From: Bog-473 sp963809825
Lineage (GTDB): Bacteria > Actinomycetota > Acidimicrobiia > Acidimicrobiales > RAAP-2
Direction of reading: 5' to 3'
DNA length: 64,000 bases
NCBI GenBank assembly: GCA_963809825.1
Contig: CAWELJ010000004.1
Coordinates: 620,001 to 684,000 of the forward strand
Shown: positions 17,291 to 26,609 of the stretch, piece by piece
Layout: each line of letters starts with the position of its first letter
Position numbering within the stretch: the first letter of the stretch is position 1
Notes under the pieces: generated by a model
Database searches by the model: none
Seen by the model: only the letters and a program-made list of their open reading frames with translations
Told to the model about the DNA's origin: nothing
Program-made: the position numbers and the translations under genes

Positions 17291-18330
17291 TCGTCTGCGG
17301 TGTGCGCAAGATTGTGAAGAGTGGTCTTCGTCGGACCGAGCGTCCGGTCAGCCACGACCTCGAGCTCTCGTTCGGGATCGGCGAACGTGGTGACCCACGC
17401 CTTGGCCCTCCGGTAGTACAGCTGGATGTCGCACTCGACGGTGAAGCCGTAGCCACCGTGGATGTGCAGGCTGTGCTGGGACGCAATGTAGGCGGTCTCG
17501 GCAGAGAAGACGAAGGCCATGGCAGCCAGGGATGGTGCGCGAGGAAGCTGTTCGGCTGCGGCCCAGCACGCTTTCCAGGTCAAGAGCTGCGCTCCGTCCT
17601 TGGCCACGAGGGCATCGGCGAGCGGGTGGGCGACCGCCTGATAGGTACCGATCGGCAGGCCGAAGGCCTCGCGCTCGCGTGCGTACGCGGCACCGATCTC
17701 AATGGCCTCGCTGGTCAGACCATTGAGGGCGGCGGATCGCAGGATCCGCACCTCGTCGAGGGCGGCGGCAAAGGCGCGCTTCGGGCGATCTCCCTTGGCG
17801 AGAAGGTCGACTTCGGCGGCGGCTCCCCATCGCGCCATGGGGAGTGCACCCATGTTCGAGACACGGCGGACGTCGGCCGGGCGATGGACTGCGACGACCT
17901 GGTCGCCCTGTAGGCCGAGGACAACGTCCGCGATTGCACCGTCGGTCAGGAGCTGGCGTTCGACCGGCCCAAATCCGGTGGCGAGGGACACAATTCGGGA
18001 TCCCGACAGCACCTCGTGGAGCAAGTCTGCGGCTCCGCATTCAGCCAAGAGGCGCGCCGCTGATGCCGTCTCGGGAAAGGGGACAGGAGCCACCCGCCGT
18101 CCAGCTTGTTCTGCGATGAGCGCGAGCTCCAACAGGCCGCCGCCGCCGCCGCCGAGGTCTTCGGGGACACCGACCCCGAGGGCGCCGGTCTTCATCAAGA
18201 GGTCCCAGAGGCGTGGGTCGTGGCCCGCCGCTTCGGCCTCGCGTACTCGGCCCGGCGATGCCTCCCTGGAGAAGAGGGAACCGAAGGTTTCTCGGACGAA
18301 CTGTTGCTCCTCTGTCAGTGCGAGGTTCAC
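17281..18330 (-). CDS. Acyl-CoA dehydrogenase, partner subunit
   Basis: A 349-residue shorter acyl-CoA dehydrogenase (LTEEQQFVRETFGSLFSREA, TGALGVGVPEDLGGGGGGLL, SLHIHGGYGFTVECDIQLYY). The middle segment is less conserved than in the downstream partner. The GTG at 18328-18330 was chosen because AGGAGGT precedes it; the longer frame to 18372 adds residues unlike the family. It is first of a three-gene minus-strand operon (dehydrogenase, dehydrogenase, DapA-like lyase), divergent from a P450. It probably joins the downstream subunit in a heteromer. Confidence 0.9.
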   Translation of the reverse strand: MNLALTEEQQFVRETFGSLFSREASPGRVREAEAAGHDPRLWDLLMKTGALGVGVPEDLGGGGGGLLELALIAEQAGRRVAPVPFPETASAARLLAECGAADLLHEVLSGSRIVSLATGFGPVERQLLTDGAIADVVLGLQGDQVVAVHRPADVRRVSNMGALPMARWGAAAEVDLLAKGDRPKRAFAAALDEVRILRSAALNGLTSEAIEIGAAYAREREAFGLPIGTYQAVAHPLADALVAKDGAQLLTWKACWAAAEQLPRAPSLAAMAFVFSAETAYIASQHSLHIHGGYGFTVECDIQLYYRRAKAWVTTFADPERELEVVADRTLGPTKTTLHNLAHTADEWV

Positions 18331-18463
18331 GTGATGACCTCCTGGACCGTGAGATCGCTCAGTTCCTTCCACGTCAGGCCCAACATCGGGAGCACCCCCT
18401 CGAGACGGAGGCGATCAGGGCATCAGACGCGGCTGGGCCCCCCGCTCGGGCCTTGCAAGTCGG

Positions 18464-18529
18464 TTGACGTGGCAAGAGCAGGTAGAATATGCTTCTCCGT
18501 CAACAAAAGTCAAAACTGCGGTATTGACG
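18464..18529. promoter_or_regulatory. Divergent promoter region with repeated TTGACG
   Basis: TTGACG occurs at 18464-18469 and 18524-18529, and its complement CGTCAA at 18498-18503. TAGAAT at 18483-18488 could be a -10 box, although its spacing to the first TTGACG (13 bases) is too short for a normal promoter. The region lies between the dehydrogenase operon and the second P450. The inverted TTGACG boxes could be a regulator site. Confidence 0.35.
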
Positions 18530-19777
18530 ATGGCCCGTGATTGCACGGATGCCGCTGTGGTCTCGAGTGGGGGTCCCGTGTCGCACGACAGCATCGAGTT
18601 CGACCCGTTCTCGGACACCTTCTTCGACGATCCCTACGAGACCTACGCCCGTCTCCGTGACGATGCACCGGTCTACTTCAACCAGAAATACGGCTTCTAC
18701 GCGTTGTCACGCCACGCCGACGTGGTGGCCGCCCACGGCGATCCGGTCCGCTTCGTCAGCTCGTACGGCATCACGCTCGAGCTGCTTCTCCAGAAACGAC
18801 CGATGAACACCAACATGATGATCGTGATGGATCCACCCGAGCACACCCGCCAGCGCAAACTGGTGAGTCAGGCCTTCAGTCGCAATGCCATCGGCAGCCT
18901 CGAACGGCTCATCGCCGAGCTCATCGCGGGCTACCTCGATGAGCTCTCGGGTCGCAAGGAATTCGACTTGGTGGCCGAGTTCGCGGCGTTGTTCCCGGTC
19001 GAGGTGATCTCGACCATCCTTGGAGTTCCGGCGGGGGAACGCCAACAAGTGCGATTGTGGGTCGATACGTTCTTGCACCGCGAGGCGGGCAACCCGAACA
19101 CCACCCTGGAGGGGATGGAAGCCTCGCTCGAGATGGCCGGGTATTTCCTGGATCTGGCCCGCCTCAAGAGGCGAGAACCCGATGGGCTCCTCATCTCCAA
19201 GCTGACCCAGGCCGTCCTGGTCGATGACGACGGGCGGGAGCGGCACCTCAGTGACGAGGACGTGGCCGCGTTTTCCGTCCTCATCGCCGGGGCGGGAAGC
19301 GAGACGGTGACCAAATTGATCGGGAGCGGCGTCGTGCTCTTCGACCAACATCCAGACCAGTGGGCCCTTGTTCAAGCCGACAAGGCGGCCGTTCCTCGCG
19401 CGATCGAAGAGGTGCTGCGCATACACCCGCCCTCGCAGTACCAGGGTCGTTTCGCCTTGTCGTCTGTCGAGTTGGAGGGTGGCACCATCCCGGCCCAGTC
19501 GCCGGTGATCTTGCTCACCGGGTCGGCCACACGGGATCCGCGGGTGTACGACCGTGCCGACACATTCGACATCACGCGGGGAGGGCGTACCACCTTGGCC
19601 TTCGGATATGGCATCCATGGCTGTCTCGGGGCGTGGCTGGCCCGGCTCGAGTCGACGCTCGCCTTCGAGGGCATCCGGGAGCGCTGGCCGCACTACGAGG
19701 TTCAGCGAGATGGGCTACGTCGAGTCAACATGTCCAATGTCGCCGGGTACTCGCACGTACCGGTCGTCGTCGTCTGA
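18530..19777 (+). CDS. Cytochrome P450 (second of three)
   Basis: A soluble P450 of about 415 residues. The oxygen-activation motif is IAGAGSETVTKLIG, ExxR lies in EEVLRIHPP, and the haem loop is FGYGIHGCLGAWLAR with Cys365 as ligand. The start is uncertain: ATG 18530 has no ribosome site and touches TTGACG, while GTG 18578 follows GGGGG and gives a normal N-terminus (VSHDSIEFDPF). It is followed after 16 bases by a CoA ligase gene, so hydroxylation and CoA activation may act on the same compound. Confidence 0.93.
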   Translation: MARDCTDAAVVSSGGPVSHDSIEFDPFSDTFFDDPYETYARLRDDAPVYFNQKYGFYALSRHADVVAAHGDPVRFVSSYGITLELLLQKRPMNTNMMIVMDPPEHTRQRKLVSQAFSRNAIGSLERLIAELIAGYLDELSGRKEFDLVAEFAALFPVEVISTILGVPAGERQQVRLWVDTFLHREAGNPNTTLEGMEASLEMAGYFLDLARLKRREPDGLLISKLTQAVLVDDDGRERHLSDEDVAAFSVLIAGAGSETVTKLIGSGVVLFDQHPDQWALVQADKAAVPRAIEEVLRIHPPSQYQGRFALSSVELEGGTIPAQSPVILLTGSATRDPRVYDRADTFDITRGGRTTLAFGYGIHGCLGAWLARLESTLAFEGIRERWPHYEVQRDGLRRVNMSNVAGYSHVPVVVV

Positions 19778-19793
19778 GGCGACGCCTTCGCCC

Positions 19794-21419
19794 GTGACTG
19801 AACCCTTACGCCGTTACGGCCTGGCGAGCGAACTGGGCGATCTCCCTGATTCTGTTCCCGCTGTATTGGGACTGCGCAGGGCAGAGGCCGCTGCACCCTT
19901 CCTCATCGGATCCGATTTCAGCCTTACCTTCGGTGAGGCTGACGCCAGGAGTGCCGAGCTGGCCGGCCGCCTCCTGGCGAGCGGGATCGGGAAGGGAACG
20001 CGGGTCGGGCTGCTCTTCCCCAACGGGCCCGACTGGGCGGTGACGTGGCTGGCGATCACCCGGATCGGGGCCCTCAGCGTTCCACTGTCAACGTTCGCCC
20101 CGGGAGGGGAGCTGGCACGAACGTTGCGACACACCGACGTGCACGCGGCCCTCATCGCGACACGCTTCGGCGCGGAGCACCTCCCGTCCCGGCTCGAGTC
20201 GGCCCTGCCTGGGCTGACCTCGAGCGACACGGCCCTCGAGCTCGAGGGCGCTCCGTTCTTGCGGTGGGTGTACGTCCAGAGCGAGGTCTCCCCGCCCCAA
20301 TGGTCGCGCGCCCTCCCGGAGGGTCTCCCTCCCCGGGTCGTGACCTGGGCCGAGTCTGAGGTCAGCCCCGCTGACGTCCTGGCCATCATCAACACGTCCG
20401 GTGCCACCGCGGCACCAAAGTCCGTTGTGCACACCCACGGCTCGCTTGTTCGCCACGCCGCCCTGCTGGCGCAGCGGCGCGGCCTCACGGGGGATGACCG
20501 TATCTATTCCCCCATGCCCTTCTTCTGGGTGGGAGGGCTGACCATGGTGCTTCTCGCCTCCTTGGCCTCGGGTGCGGCCGCCGTCGTCCAAGAGCGCTTC
20601 GAGCCGGGCGAAGCGCTCGATCTGATCGAGCGCGAGCGGGTCACGCAGGTCTCCTGCTGGCCCAACGCCTCGCGCCAGTTGGCAGACCACCCCACGTTCG
20701 CTCGGCGAGACCTGCAGGCAGTGCGTGGCGGCACCCTCGTTGAGGCGCTGCCACCCGAGCACCGACCCCCGAACCCGGATCGGGCTCCGATGCCGCTCGG
20801 GATGACCGAGACCGGGGGTCCGCACACCGGCCCCGACGACGCCTACGCCGTGCTGCCCGAGCCTTTGCGGGGAACTTTCGGCCGCTCCCTGCCCGGGATG
20901 GAACACGTCGTGGTCGACGTCGAGTCCGGCGTCGAGCTGTCTCCTGGTGAGAAGGGCGAACTTCTCCTGCGCGGCACCTTCTTGATGGATGGGTTCTACA
21001 AACGAGAACGCCACGATACCTTCACCCCCGACGGCTGGTACGCCACCGGTGATCTCGGATGGTTCGGGCCTGACGGCCAACTTCGGTTCACGGGACGGCG
21101 CACGGCCATGATCAAGACAGGCGGCTCCAATGTCTCGCCCGCCGAGGTGGAGATGGCGCTGGTCCAGATCCCGTCGGTACGTGAGGCGTTTGTCTTCGGC
21201 ATCCCGGCGGGGGACCGCGGCGAGGATGTGGCGGCGGTCGTCGTGCCCGAGAGTCCCGGCGGGATCGAGCCCAGCGGCCTCACGACCGTGTTGCGAGAGA
21301 CCCTGTCGAACTACAAGGTGCCGCGCCACATCCGCATCGTCCAAGAAGCCAGTCTCCCCAAGCTGCCGACGGGAAAGGTCGACCTGACCTCACTGCGCGA
21401 TCTGTTTCGGGGTGAGTGA
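19794..21419 (+). CDS. Acyl-CoA synthetase (AMP-forming), first
   Basis: A 541-residue adenylate-forming ligase. The phosphate-binding loop is TSGATAAPKSVVHTHGS, a variant of TSGTTGxPKG. Later motifs are YATGDLGWFG, FTGRRTAMIKTGGSNVSPAE and the catalytic lysine in PKLPTGKVD. It would activate a carboxylic acid with ATP and CoA. The GTG at 19794 was chosen because earlier translation is shadow of the P450. It forms a two-gene unit with that P450, and the adjacent dehydrogenases would use the CoA ester. Confidence 0.92.
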   Translation: MTEPLRRYGLASELGDLPDSVPAVLGLRRAEAAAPFLIGSDFSLTFGEADARSAELAGRLLASGIGKGTRVGLLFPNGPDWAVTWLAITRIGALSVPLSTFAPGGELARTLRHTDVHAALIATRFGAEHLPSRLESALPGLTSSDTALELEGAPFLRWVYVQSEVSPPQWSRALPEGLPPRVVTWAESEVSPADVLAIINTSGATAAPKSVVHTHGSLVRHAALLAQRRGLTGDDRIYSPMPFFWVGGLTMVLLASLASGAAAVVQERFEPGEALDLIERERVTQVSCWPNASRQLADHPTFARRDLQAVRGGTLVEALPPEHRPPNPDRAPMPLGMTETGGPHTGPDDAYAVLPEPLRGTFGRSLPGMEHVVVDVESGVELSPGEKGELLLRGTFLMDGFYKRERHDTFTPDGWYATGDLGWFGPDGQLRFTGRRTAMIKTGGSNVSPAEVEMALVQIPSVREAFVFGIPAGDRGEDVAAVVVPESPGGIEPSGLTTVLRETLSNYKVPRHIRIVQEASLPKLPTGKVDLTSLRDLFRGE

Positions 21420-21427
21420 GCACAGGA

Positions 21428-22171
21428 CTACATGCCCATCCCCAGGCCGCCATCGACAGCGATGACCGACCCGGTCACGTAGGAGGCATCGTCGTGCACG
21501 AGCGAAGCCACGATGTGGGCCAACTCCTCGGGGTAGCCGTAGCGGCCCATAGGGACGGTGCGTTCGATGGCTTCCGCGTTCGAGAGCGTCATCTCGCCCA
21601 AGATGTCGGTAGAGAAGCCGCCGGGGACCACGCAGTTCACGGTGATTCCGGCCCGGGCGACCGTACGAGCCAGTGACCGGGTGAGGCCCACGAGCCCGGC
21701 TTTGGCCGCCGCGTAATCGATCTGGAACGGACTACCCATCACTGCGGTAATGGAGCCGACGTTCACGATCCTCCCGAAACGGGCGCCTCGCATCACTGCA
21801 ATTGCGGCTTGGGACAAATGAAATGCCGCCGAGAGATTGGTCTGTAACGTGATGTTCCAATCCTCGGGTGTGATCTCGGGCAGCTTGTGCTCGCGTAGGG
21901 ATCCCGCGTTGTTGATGAGGTAGTCGATCCTGCCGTGGCCCTCGAACGTGTCGGTGATGAGGCGCCGGCACGACGCCGGCTCGGACACGTCGATGCGTCG
22001 AACGGACAGGGCAGGGGAGTCCACCGCGGACAAGAAGCGCTCGGCTGCTCCGTTGTCGGTGCGGTAGGCCGCCACAACTGTGACCCCATCTGCGACCATA
22101 CGCTTCGAGATGGCGGCACCGAGCCCACGCGTTCCCCCGGTAACCACGGCGACGCGGGCACCCTCAGCCAT
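21428..22171 (-). CDS. SDR dehydrogenase, FabG/PhaB-like
   Basis: A 247-residue short-chain dehydrogenase. NAD(P) motif VTGGTRGLGAAI, NNAG motif YLINNAGS, and catalytic Ser/Tyr/Lys in NVGSITAVMG and YAAAKAGL. The C-terminal VTGSVIAVDGGLGMGM is typical. It probably oxidises a 3-hydroxyacyl-CoA, given that it is last in the operon after an enoyl-CoA hydratase and overlaps that gene by 8 bases. It converges on the CoA ligase. Confidence 0.9.
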   Translation of the reverse strand: MAEGARVAVVTGGTRGLGAAISKRMVADGVTVVAAYRTDNGAAERFLSAVDSPALSVRRIDVSEPASCRRLITDTFEGHGRIDYLINNAGSLREHKLPEITPEDWNITLQTNLSAAFHLSQAAIAVMRGARFGRIVNVGSITAVMGSPFQIDYAAAKAGLVGLTRSLARTVARAGITVNCVVPGGFSTDILGEMTLSNAEAIERTVPMGRYGYPEELAHIVASLVHDDASYVTGSVIAVDGGLGMGM

Positions 22172-22952
22172 TGTGGGTGTCCCCCTTCCGTGCCGCCCGC
22201 TTGGCGACCAGCGCTTTGACGTGAGACGTATCGAAGCTCTCCGACTCGGCCTCGATGTCGAACTCCAACCCCTCTCGGGCGAGCGCCTCGAGCTGGCGGT
22301 TCAGTGCCTTCTTGGTGGCACGCACGGAATGGGGGGAGAGGCGAGCGAGCTGTTCGGCAATGAACATTGCCTCGTCGAGAGCGCACACGGACCCCGCGAC
22401 CATGTGGATGAGTCCGAGGCGGTAGGCCTCCTGTGCCGGCATGCGCGCTCCCGTGAGTAGGTACGCACGGGCAGCCGGGACGCCCGCGAGCAGCGGCCAA
22501 AGGATTGCACCGCCGTCGCCCGGAACCAGCCCTATCCCGACCCTCGGCTCGGCCAGGTACGCGCTCTCATCCATGACGACGATGTCGCTGAGGAGTGCGA
22601 GAGTAGCTCCAGCGCCCACTGCGGGACCATTGACGGCGGCAATCACCGGGACGTCGAGCGCCATGATGGCCCAGAAGAGCAACCTGCCGGCTTCCAATGT
22701 GGCCGTCCGCAGCTCCGTGTCCTGCTGCATCTGCTCGATGAGCCCGAAGTCACCTCCGGCGCTGAAGGCGTCTCCGGCACCGGTGAGAACGACAACACGC
22801 ACGTCAGGGTCCTGGCGGATCGAAAGCATGGCCGCGAGCAGGGCTTCGTGCAGATCGCGATCGATGGCGTTGCGGCGGTCGGGTCGGTTGAATGTCAGCA
22901 CCCGGATGGAAGCGCCGTGAGCGAGCAGGGCGTCGCCGCCTGGTTCGCTCAC
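22164..22952 (-). CDS. Enoyl-CoA hydratase/isomerase (crotonase), first
   Basis: A 262-residue crotonase. Visible are LTFNRPDRRNAIDRDLHEAL, the oxyanion-hole regions GAGDAFSAGGDFG and VNGPAVGAGATLALLSDIVV, and EPRVGIGLVPGDGG. The GTG start at 22950-22952 lies in a GTGA overlap with the upstream dehydrogenase stop. The long frame continuing to 23750 is a shadow and was trimmed. It should hydrate the enoyl-CoA made by the dehydrogenase pair upstream, and the SDR downstream would oxidise the product. Confidence 0.9.
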   Translation of the reverse strand: MSEPGGDALLAHGASIRVLTFNRPDRRNAIDRDLHEALLAAMLSIRQDPDVRVVVLTGAGDAFSAGGDFGLIEQMQQDTELRTATLEAGRLLFWAIMALDVPVIAAVNGPAVGAGATLALLSDIVVMDESAYLAEPRVGIGLVPGDGGAILWPLLAGVPAARAYLLTGARMPAQEAYRLGLIHMVAGSVCALDEAMFIAEQLARLSPHSVRATKKALNRQLEALAREGLEFDIEAESESFDTSHVKALVAKRAARKGDTHNG

Positions 22953-23923
22953 AGCTCCACCAGCCGAGGTGCTACGCCACCCTCGAGCAGCCGACACCCG
23001 AGTTCGGATGCCAGCTCCGTGGAGCTCCCGAACATTCGCTCGAGCACGAGGACCCGCTTCATGAAGCGATGGAACGGATGGTCCGCAGTGAATCCCAGAC
23101 CGGCAAGAAGCTGTTGAGTGTGCGCGCACGCCACCGCGACGGCTTTGCCGGTCACGACTTTGGCCGTGGCTGCGGCCAGAACAAGGTGGGTCGACTCCCA
23201 TGCCGTTGCGGTGCAGGACTCGGCGGCGGTCGTTGCCACGTGGGCCTCGACGAGCTTGTGTCGGACGGCCTGGAACGTCCCGACCAACCGTCCGAACTGC
23301 TCCCGCTGGGAGACGTGCGAACGTGCCTGTTCGATCATCACGAACAGCGACCCGACGATGTGGTGGCAGATGGCCAGCCGCGCGAGAGCCTGTGTGTGAT
23401 CCCACCAGAGGTCTGCCGCTTCTGCCTGCGCAAGGACGGCGATCTCGCGGGCGTGCCCGGTGACCTCTCTCACGGCCAACCCCGGATCGAGCCCAATGCG
23501 AGGTGTCACCACGAGATCGTCGGGATCCAACACGACCACCCGGCGGCCAGCCCCTGACGACTCGACCAGGACGAGCAGAGTCGCAGCGTGACGCGGTGCC
23601 AGCAAGACGCCATGGACCGTGATTCCGCCACCGCCGAGCTCGGTGGCCGTCACGGAATAGTTTGGTCGAGGAAGGAGAACATCGGTCGGGCCTGTGCCGC
23701 CGATCTGCTCGATGCCAACAGCGACCACGTCCTGGAGGGCCGATGACCATCGACCGGTTCGGCCCTGGGCACCGAAGAGTGACGCAATGGCGGCGTGAGG
23801 TTCGGCGGCCAGGACATCTCGCCAGCCGAACTCGTCGAGTGCGGCGGTGAGATCGTCGTGCTGCGGGTCCTCAGCGAGGCCCAACAGCGTGTCGTCGAGG
23901 AGCTTGCGCTCGTCGGCGTCCAT
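22949..23923 (-). CDS. Acyl-CoA dehydrogenase, small partner subunit
   Basis: A 324-residue, divergent acyl-CoA dehydrogenase-like protein. It keeps the C-terminal helical core (LARLAICHHIVGSLFVMIEQ, REQFGRLVGTFQAVRHKLVE, LLAGLGFTADHPFHRFMKRV) but has a short N-terminal domain. The ATG at 23921-23923 overlaps the upstream stop by one base (TGATG). The RxxFG-type segment suggests it contributes to FAD binding in a heteromer with the upstream dehydrogenase. It is the third gene of the mmsA-like operon. Confidence 0.88.
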   Translation of the reverse strand: MDADERKLLDDTLLGLAEDPQHDDLTAALDEFGWRDVLAAEPHAAIASLFGAQGRTGRWSSALQDVVAVGIEQIGGTGPTDVLLPRPNYSVTATELGGGGITVHGVLLAPRHAATLLVLVESSGAGRRVVVLDPDDLVVTPRIGLDPGLAVREVTGHAREIAVLAQAEAADLWWDHTQALARLAICHHIVGSLFVMIEQARSHVSQREQFGRLVGTFQAVRHKLVEAHVATTAAESCTATAWESTHLVLAAATAKVVTGKAVAVACAHTQQLLAGLGFTADHPFHRFMKRVLVLERMFGSSTELASELGCRLLEGGVAPRLVEL

Positions 23924-25086
23924 CAAGGCACACTGGGCAGTTTGAGCAGCCGGGAGGCTACGATGTCGCGCTGGATCTCGCTCGTGCCGCCGTAGATCGT
24001 TGCGGCCCGAGAGTAGGCCCACTCCTTACGGAAGCGGTCGGCCACTGGGGTGTCGTCCAGTTCGATGACACCGGGCAGGACATGACGCGCCGCCTCGAAG
24101 ACCGCCTGATCGGCCGCGGCGATGAGGATCTTGTCGACCGAGGACTCGGCGGGCCGCAATTCGCCCGCTGCTACCTGGAGTTGGGTCGATCGTGAGCGAG
24201 ACCGTAGGGCCGACACGTCGGCGAAGGCCAGGCCGATCAGACGCTGGGCCGTGACATCGGAGGCGTCGGCCATGCGCGCGAGCTCGCCCAGGTGAAACAA
24301 GAGCCAACTGGCCCGTTGCCAGAAGATGGGCCCGCGCTCGCAGGCCAGGATGTGCTGGGCAACCCGCCAGCCCCCACCTTGGGACCCGAGGAGGCGGCCG
24401 GCGGGAACACGCACGTCGTCGAAGAAGGTTTCACAAAACTCGTCGACGCCGGCCATGGTATCGAGAGGGCGGACAGTGATACCCGGGCGGTCCATGTCGA
24501 CGAAGAACGCGCTGATGCCTCGAGAGCCACTCCCGGGCCCTTCGGAGCGCGCCAGCACGATGCAGCGTGCGGCATGGTGGGCCCAACTGGTCCACAGCTT
24601 CTGGCCTCGAATGATCCACTCGTTGCCATCTCGCTCCGCGGTGGTGCGCAGTGAGCCGAGGTCGCTCCCTGCTTCTGGCTCGGAGAATCCCTGACACCAG
24701 CTCTCGTCGCCCCGGAGCATCGGTGGTACGACTTCGGCGGCGAGCGCAGGCGCGGCATATTCGATGACCGCCGGAGCGAGGACCTCGGTCATCGAGAAGG
24801 CGGCGCTGTGCACGAGCCCTCGCCCTGTGAGCTCCTCGCCGAGAACGGCGCGGAGTAGGGGACTACCGCCCAGTCCGCCGACCGCCTCGGGCCACCCCCA
24901 GCGCATCCACCCCTCGTCGAAGAGGAGCCGCTGCACCGCTCGCTGATGGGAGAGGAGCTCTTCGGTCGTGCCGTGGTCCTCGTATGGTGGTTCGAGTACA
25001 GGGAGGTGGGCTTCTATCCAGGCAACCAGGGAGCCTCTGAATTGGGCCGTCGTCGGGGCGCCGAGGTCACGTCCGCCTATGGCCAT
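23923..25086 (-). CDS. Acyl-CoA dehydrogenase, full-length subunit
   Basis: A 387-residue flavoprotein. Seen are QGFSEPEAGSDLGSLRTTAE, NEWIIRGQKLWTSWAHHAAR and the terminal ATIYGGTSEIQRDIVASRLL. It would dehydrogenate an acyl-CoA together with the smaller subunit encoded next. The start overlaps the upstream aldehyde dehydrogenase gene by 10 bases, so the whole minus-strand set is tightly coupled. This is the second unequal dehydrogenase pair in the cluster, implying two distinct acyl-CoA intermediates. Confidence 0.92.
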   Translation of the reverse strand: MAIGGRDLGAPTTAQFRGSLVAWIEAHLPVLEPPYEDHGTTEELLSHQRAVQRLLFDEGWMRWGWPEAVGGLGGSPLLRAVLGEELTGRGLVHSAAFSMTEVLAPAVIEYAAPALAAEVVPPMLRGDESWCQGFSEPEAGSDLGSLRTTAERDGNEWIIRGQKLWTSWAHHAARCIVLARSEGPGSGSRGISAFFVDMDRPGITVRPLDTMAGVDEFCETFFDDVRVPAGRLLGSQGGGWRVAQHILACERGPIFWQRASWLLFHLGELARMADASDVTAQRLIGLAFADVSALRSRSRSTQLQVAAGELRPAESSVDKILIAAADQAVFEAARHVLPGVIELDDTPVADRFRKEWAYSRAATIYGGTSEIQRDIVASRLLKLPSVP

Positions 25087-26537
25087 CGTTCGACGACCAC
25101 CTTGGTCTGCGTGAAGAATTCGATCGCATGGTGTCCGTGGGCATGGAGATCGCCGAAGAAACTATCGCCCCAACCGCTGAATGGGAAGGACGACATGGGC
25201 TGGGCAACCCCGACGTTGATTCCGATGTTGCCCGCCTCCGCCTCGTAGCGGAATCGCCGCGCTGCTCGGCCACTGTTCGTGAAGAGGCACGCCATGTTCC
25301 CGTAACGGCCGGAATTGATCAGTGACAACGCCTCGTCGAGGTCATCGGCGCGCATGATCCCGAGAACAGGCCCAAAGACCTCGATCTTGGCCAGTGTCGT
25401 CCATGGCTCGACGCGATCGAGGACCGTAGCGCCGACGAAGAAGCCCTTCTCGTAGCCGTGCACCGACACCCCACTCCCGTCCACGAGGACCTCGGCTCCG
25501 TCACGACTGCCCCGGTCGATCAGGTCTTCGATCCGCTGCGCGCTTGCGGCCGTGATGACCGGCCCGAGCTCCACCCCGTCGACCAGTCCGCTGCCAATGG
25601 TCCTCGAGCGAGCGAGTTCACTGATCGCCTCGGCGAACGGGTCGGCGGCCGAGCCAACGGCGATCATTGACGCTCCCGCCAAGCAGCGTTGCCCAGCATT
25701 GCCGAACGCACTCTCGGCGGCGATCTGCGCAACCGTCTCGATGGGCGCGTCCGGGAGGATCACCAGGGCATTCTTCGCTCCGCCCTGGGCTTGCGCCCGT
25801 TTGCCAGCGGCGGCGGCCCGGGCGTAGACGGCGTGGGCGACAGGCGTTGACCCCACGAAACTGACGGCACGCACGGCCGGATGATCGATGAGCAGCTCGG
25901 AAGTCGAGCGGCCGCCCTGAATCAGGTTCACCACACCAGGTGGGAAGTCCAGGAAGTCGATGAGCTCGAAGAGCAGCTCGGCCGTGCGTGGCGTGCGTTC
26001 GGAGGCCTTCAAGACGAAGGGGTTTCCACAAGCCACGGCATAGGGAAGGAACCAGCAGGGGATCATGAGTGGGAAGTTGAACGGGACGATGGCAGCGCAC
26101 ACCCCGACAGGCTGACGGATCAGCATTTCGTCGACACCCCCGGCGATGTCCTCTGCGAAACGGCCCTGCAAATTGGCTGGCGTCCCGCAGGCCATCTCGA
26201 CGTTGTCGATGGCGCGCCGCACCTCGCCGCGGGCCTCTGCGAGGAGTTTGCCGTGTTCCTCAGTGATGCAACGAGCCAGATCCTCGACCCGATCCTCGAG
26301 GAGGGCCTTCAGGCGGTAGAGCCATTGTGCACGCTCGTTGGGCGCGGTCCGGCGCCAATCGGGGAGCGCAGCGCTGGCCGACTCCACGGCCCGTTCCACG
26401 TCGCCGGGGGAGCTGTCGCGAACCTTGGCGATGACCTCGCCGCTGGAGGGGTTCCACACCTCGGCAACGTCATCTCCGGTCGGTGCCTGCCACCTGCCAC
26501 CGACATAGTTCCGAACCTCTTCGATGGTGCTGCCCAA
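25077..26537 (-). CDS. mmsA: CoA-acylating (methylmalonate-)semialdehyde dehydrogenase
   Basis: An aldehyde dehydrogenase of about 486 residues matching MmsA. PFNFPLMIPCWFLPYAVACG is the cofactor region, the catalytic Cys is in GNAGQRCLAGASM, and the end reads FPFSGWGDSFFGDLHAHG and TQTKVVVERW. MmsA enzymes convert methylmalonate semialdehyde to propionyl-CoA, or related semialdehydes to acyl-CoA. A TTG at 26537 preceded by AAAGGTGG gives a start at the usual family N-terminus; ATG 26561 and 26606 are alternatives. It leads a five-gene overlapping operon. Confidence 0.88.
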   Translation of the reverse strand: MGSTIEEVRNYVGGRWQAPTGDDVAEVWNPSSGEVIAKVRDSSPGDVERAVESASAALPDWRRTAPNERAQWLYRLKALLEDRVEDLARCITEEHGKLLAEARGEVRRAIDNVEMACGTPANLQGRFAEDIAGGVDEMLIRQPVGVCAAIVPFNFPLMIPCWFLPYAVACGNPFVLKASERTPRTAELLFELIDFLDFPPGVVNLIQGGRSTSELLIDHPAVRAVSFVGSTPVAHAVYARAAAAGKRAQAQGGAKNALVILPDAPIETVAQIAAESAFGNAGQRCLAGASMIAVGSAADPFAEAISELARSRTIGSGLVDGVELGPVITAASAQRIEDLIDRGSRDGAEVLVDGSGVSVHGYEKGFFVGATVLDRVEPWTTLAKIEVFGPVLGIMRADDLDEALSLINSGRYGNMACLFTNSGRAARRFRYEAEAGNIGINVGVAQPMSSFPFSGWGDSFFGDLHAHGHHAIEFFTQTKVVVERWP

Positions 26538-26609
26538 TGCCCACCTTTCGGTTGCGTGCATACGCTCACGGACGGGCCAGCCCGCTTGGCTCCTGCGAAC
26601 CTGCATACT

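Noticed and set aside
22953..23750. N-terminal extension of the enoyl-CoA hydratase to 528 residues
   Set aside because: The extension is antisense-like, Arg-rich translation of the neighbouring dehydrogenase frame; the GTGA overlap at 22949-22952 gives a normal start.
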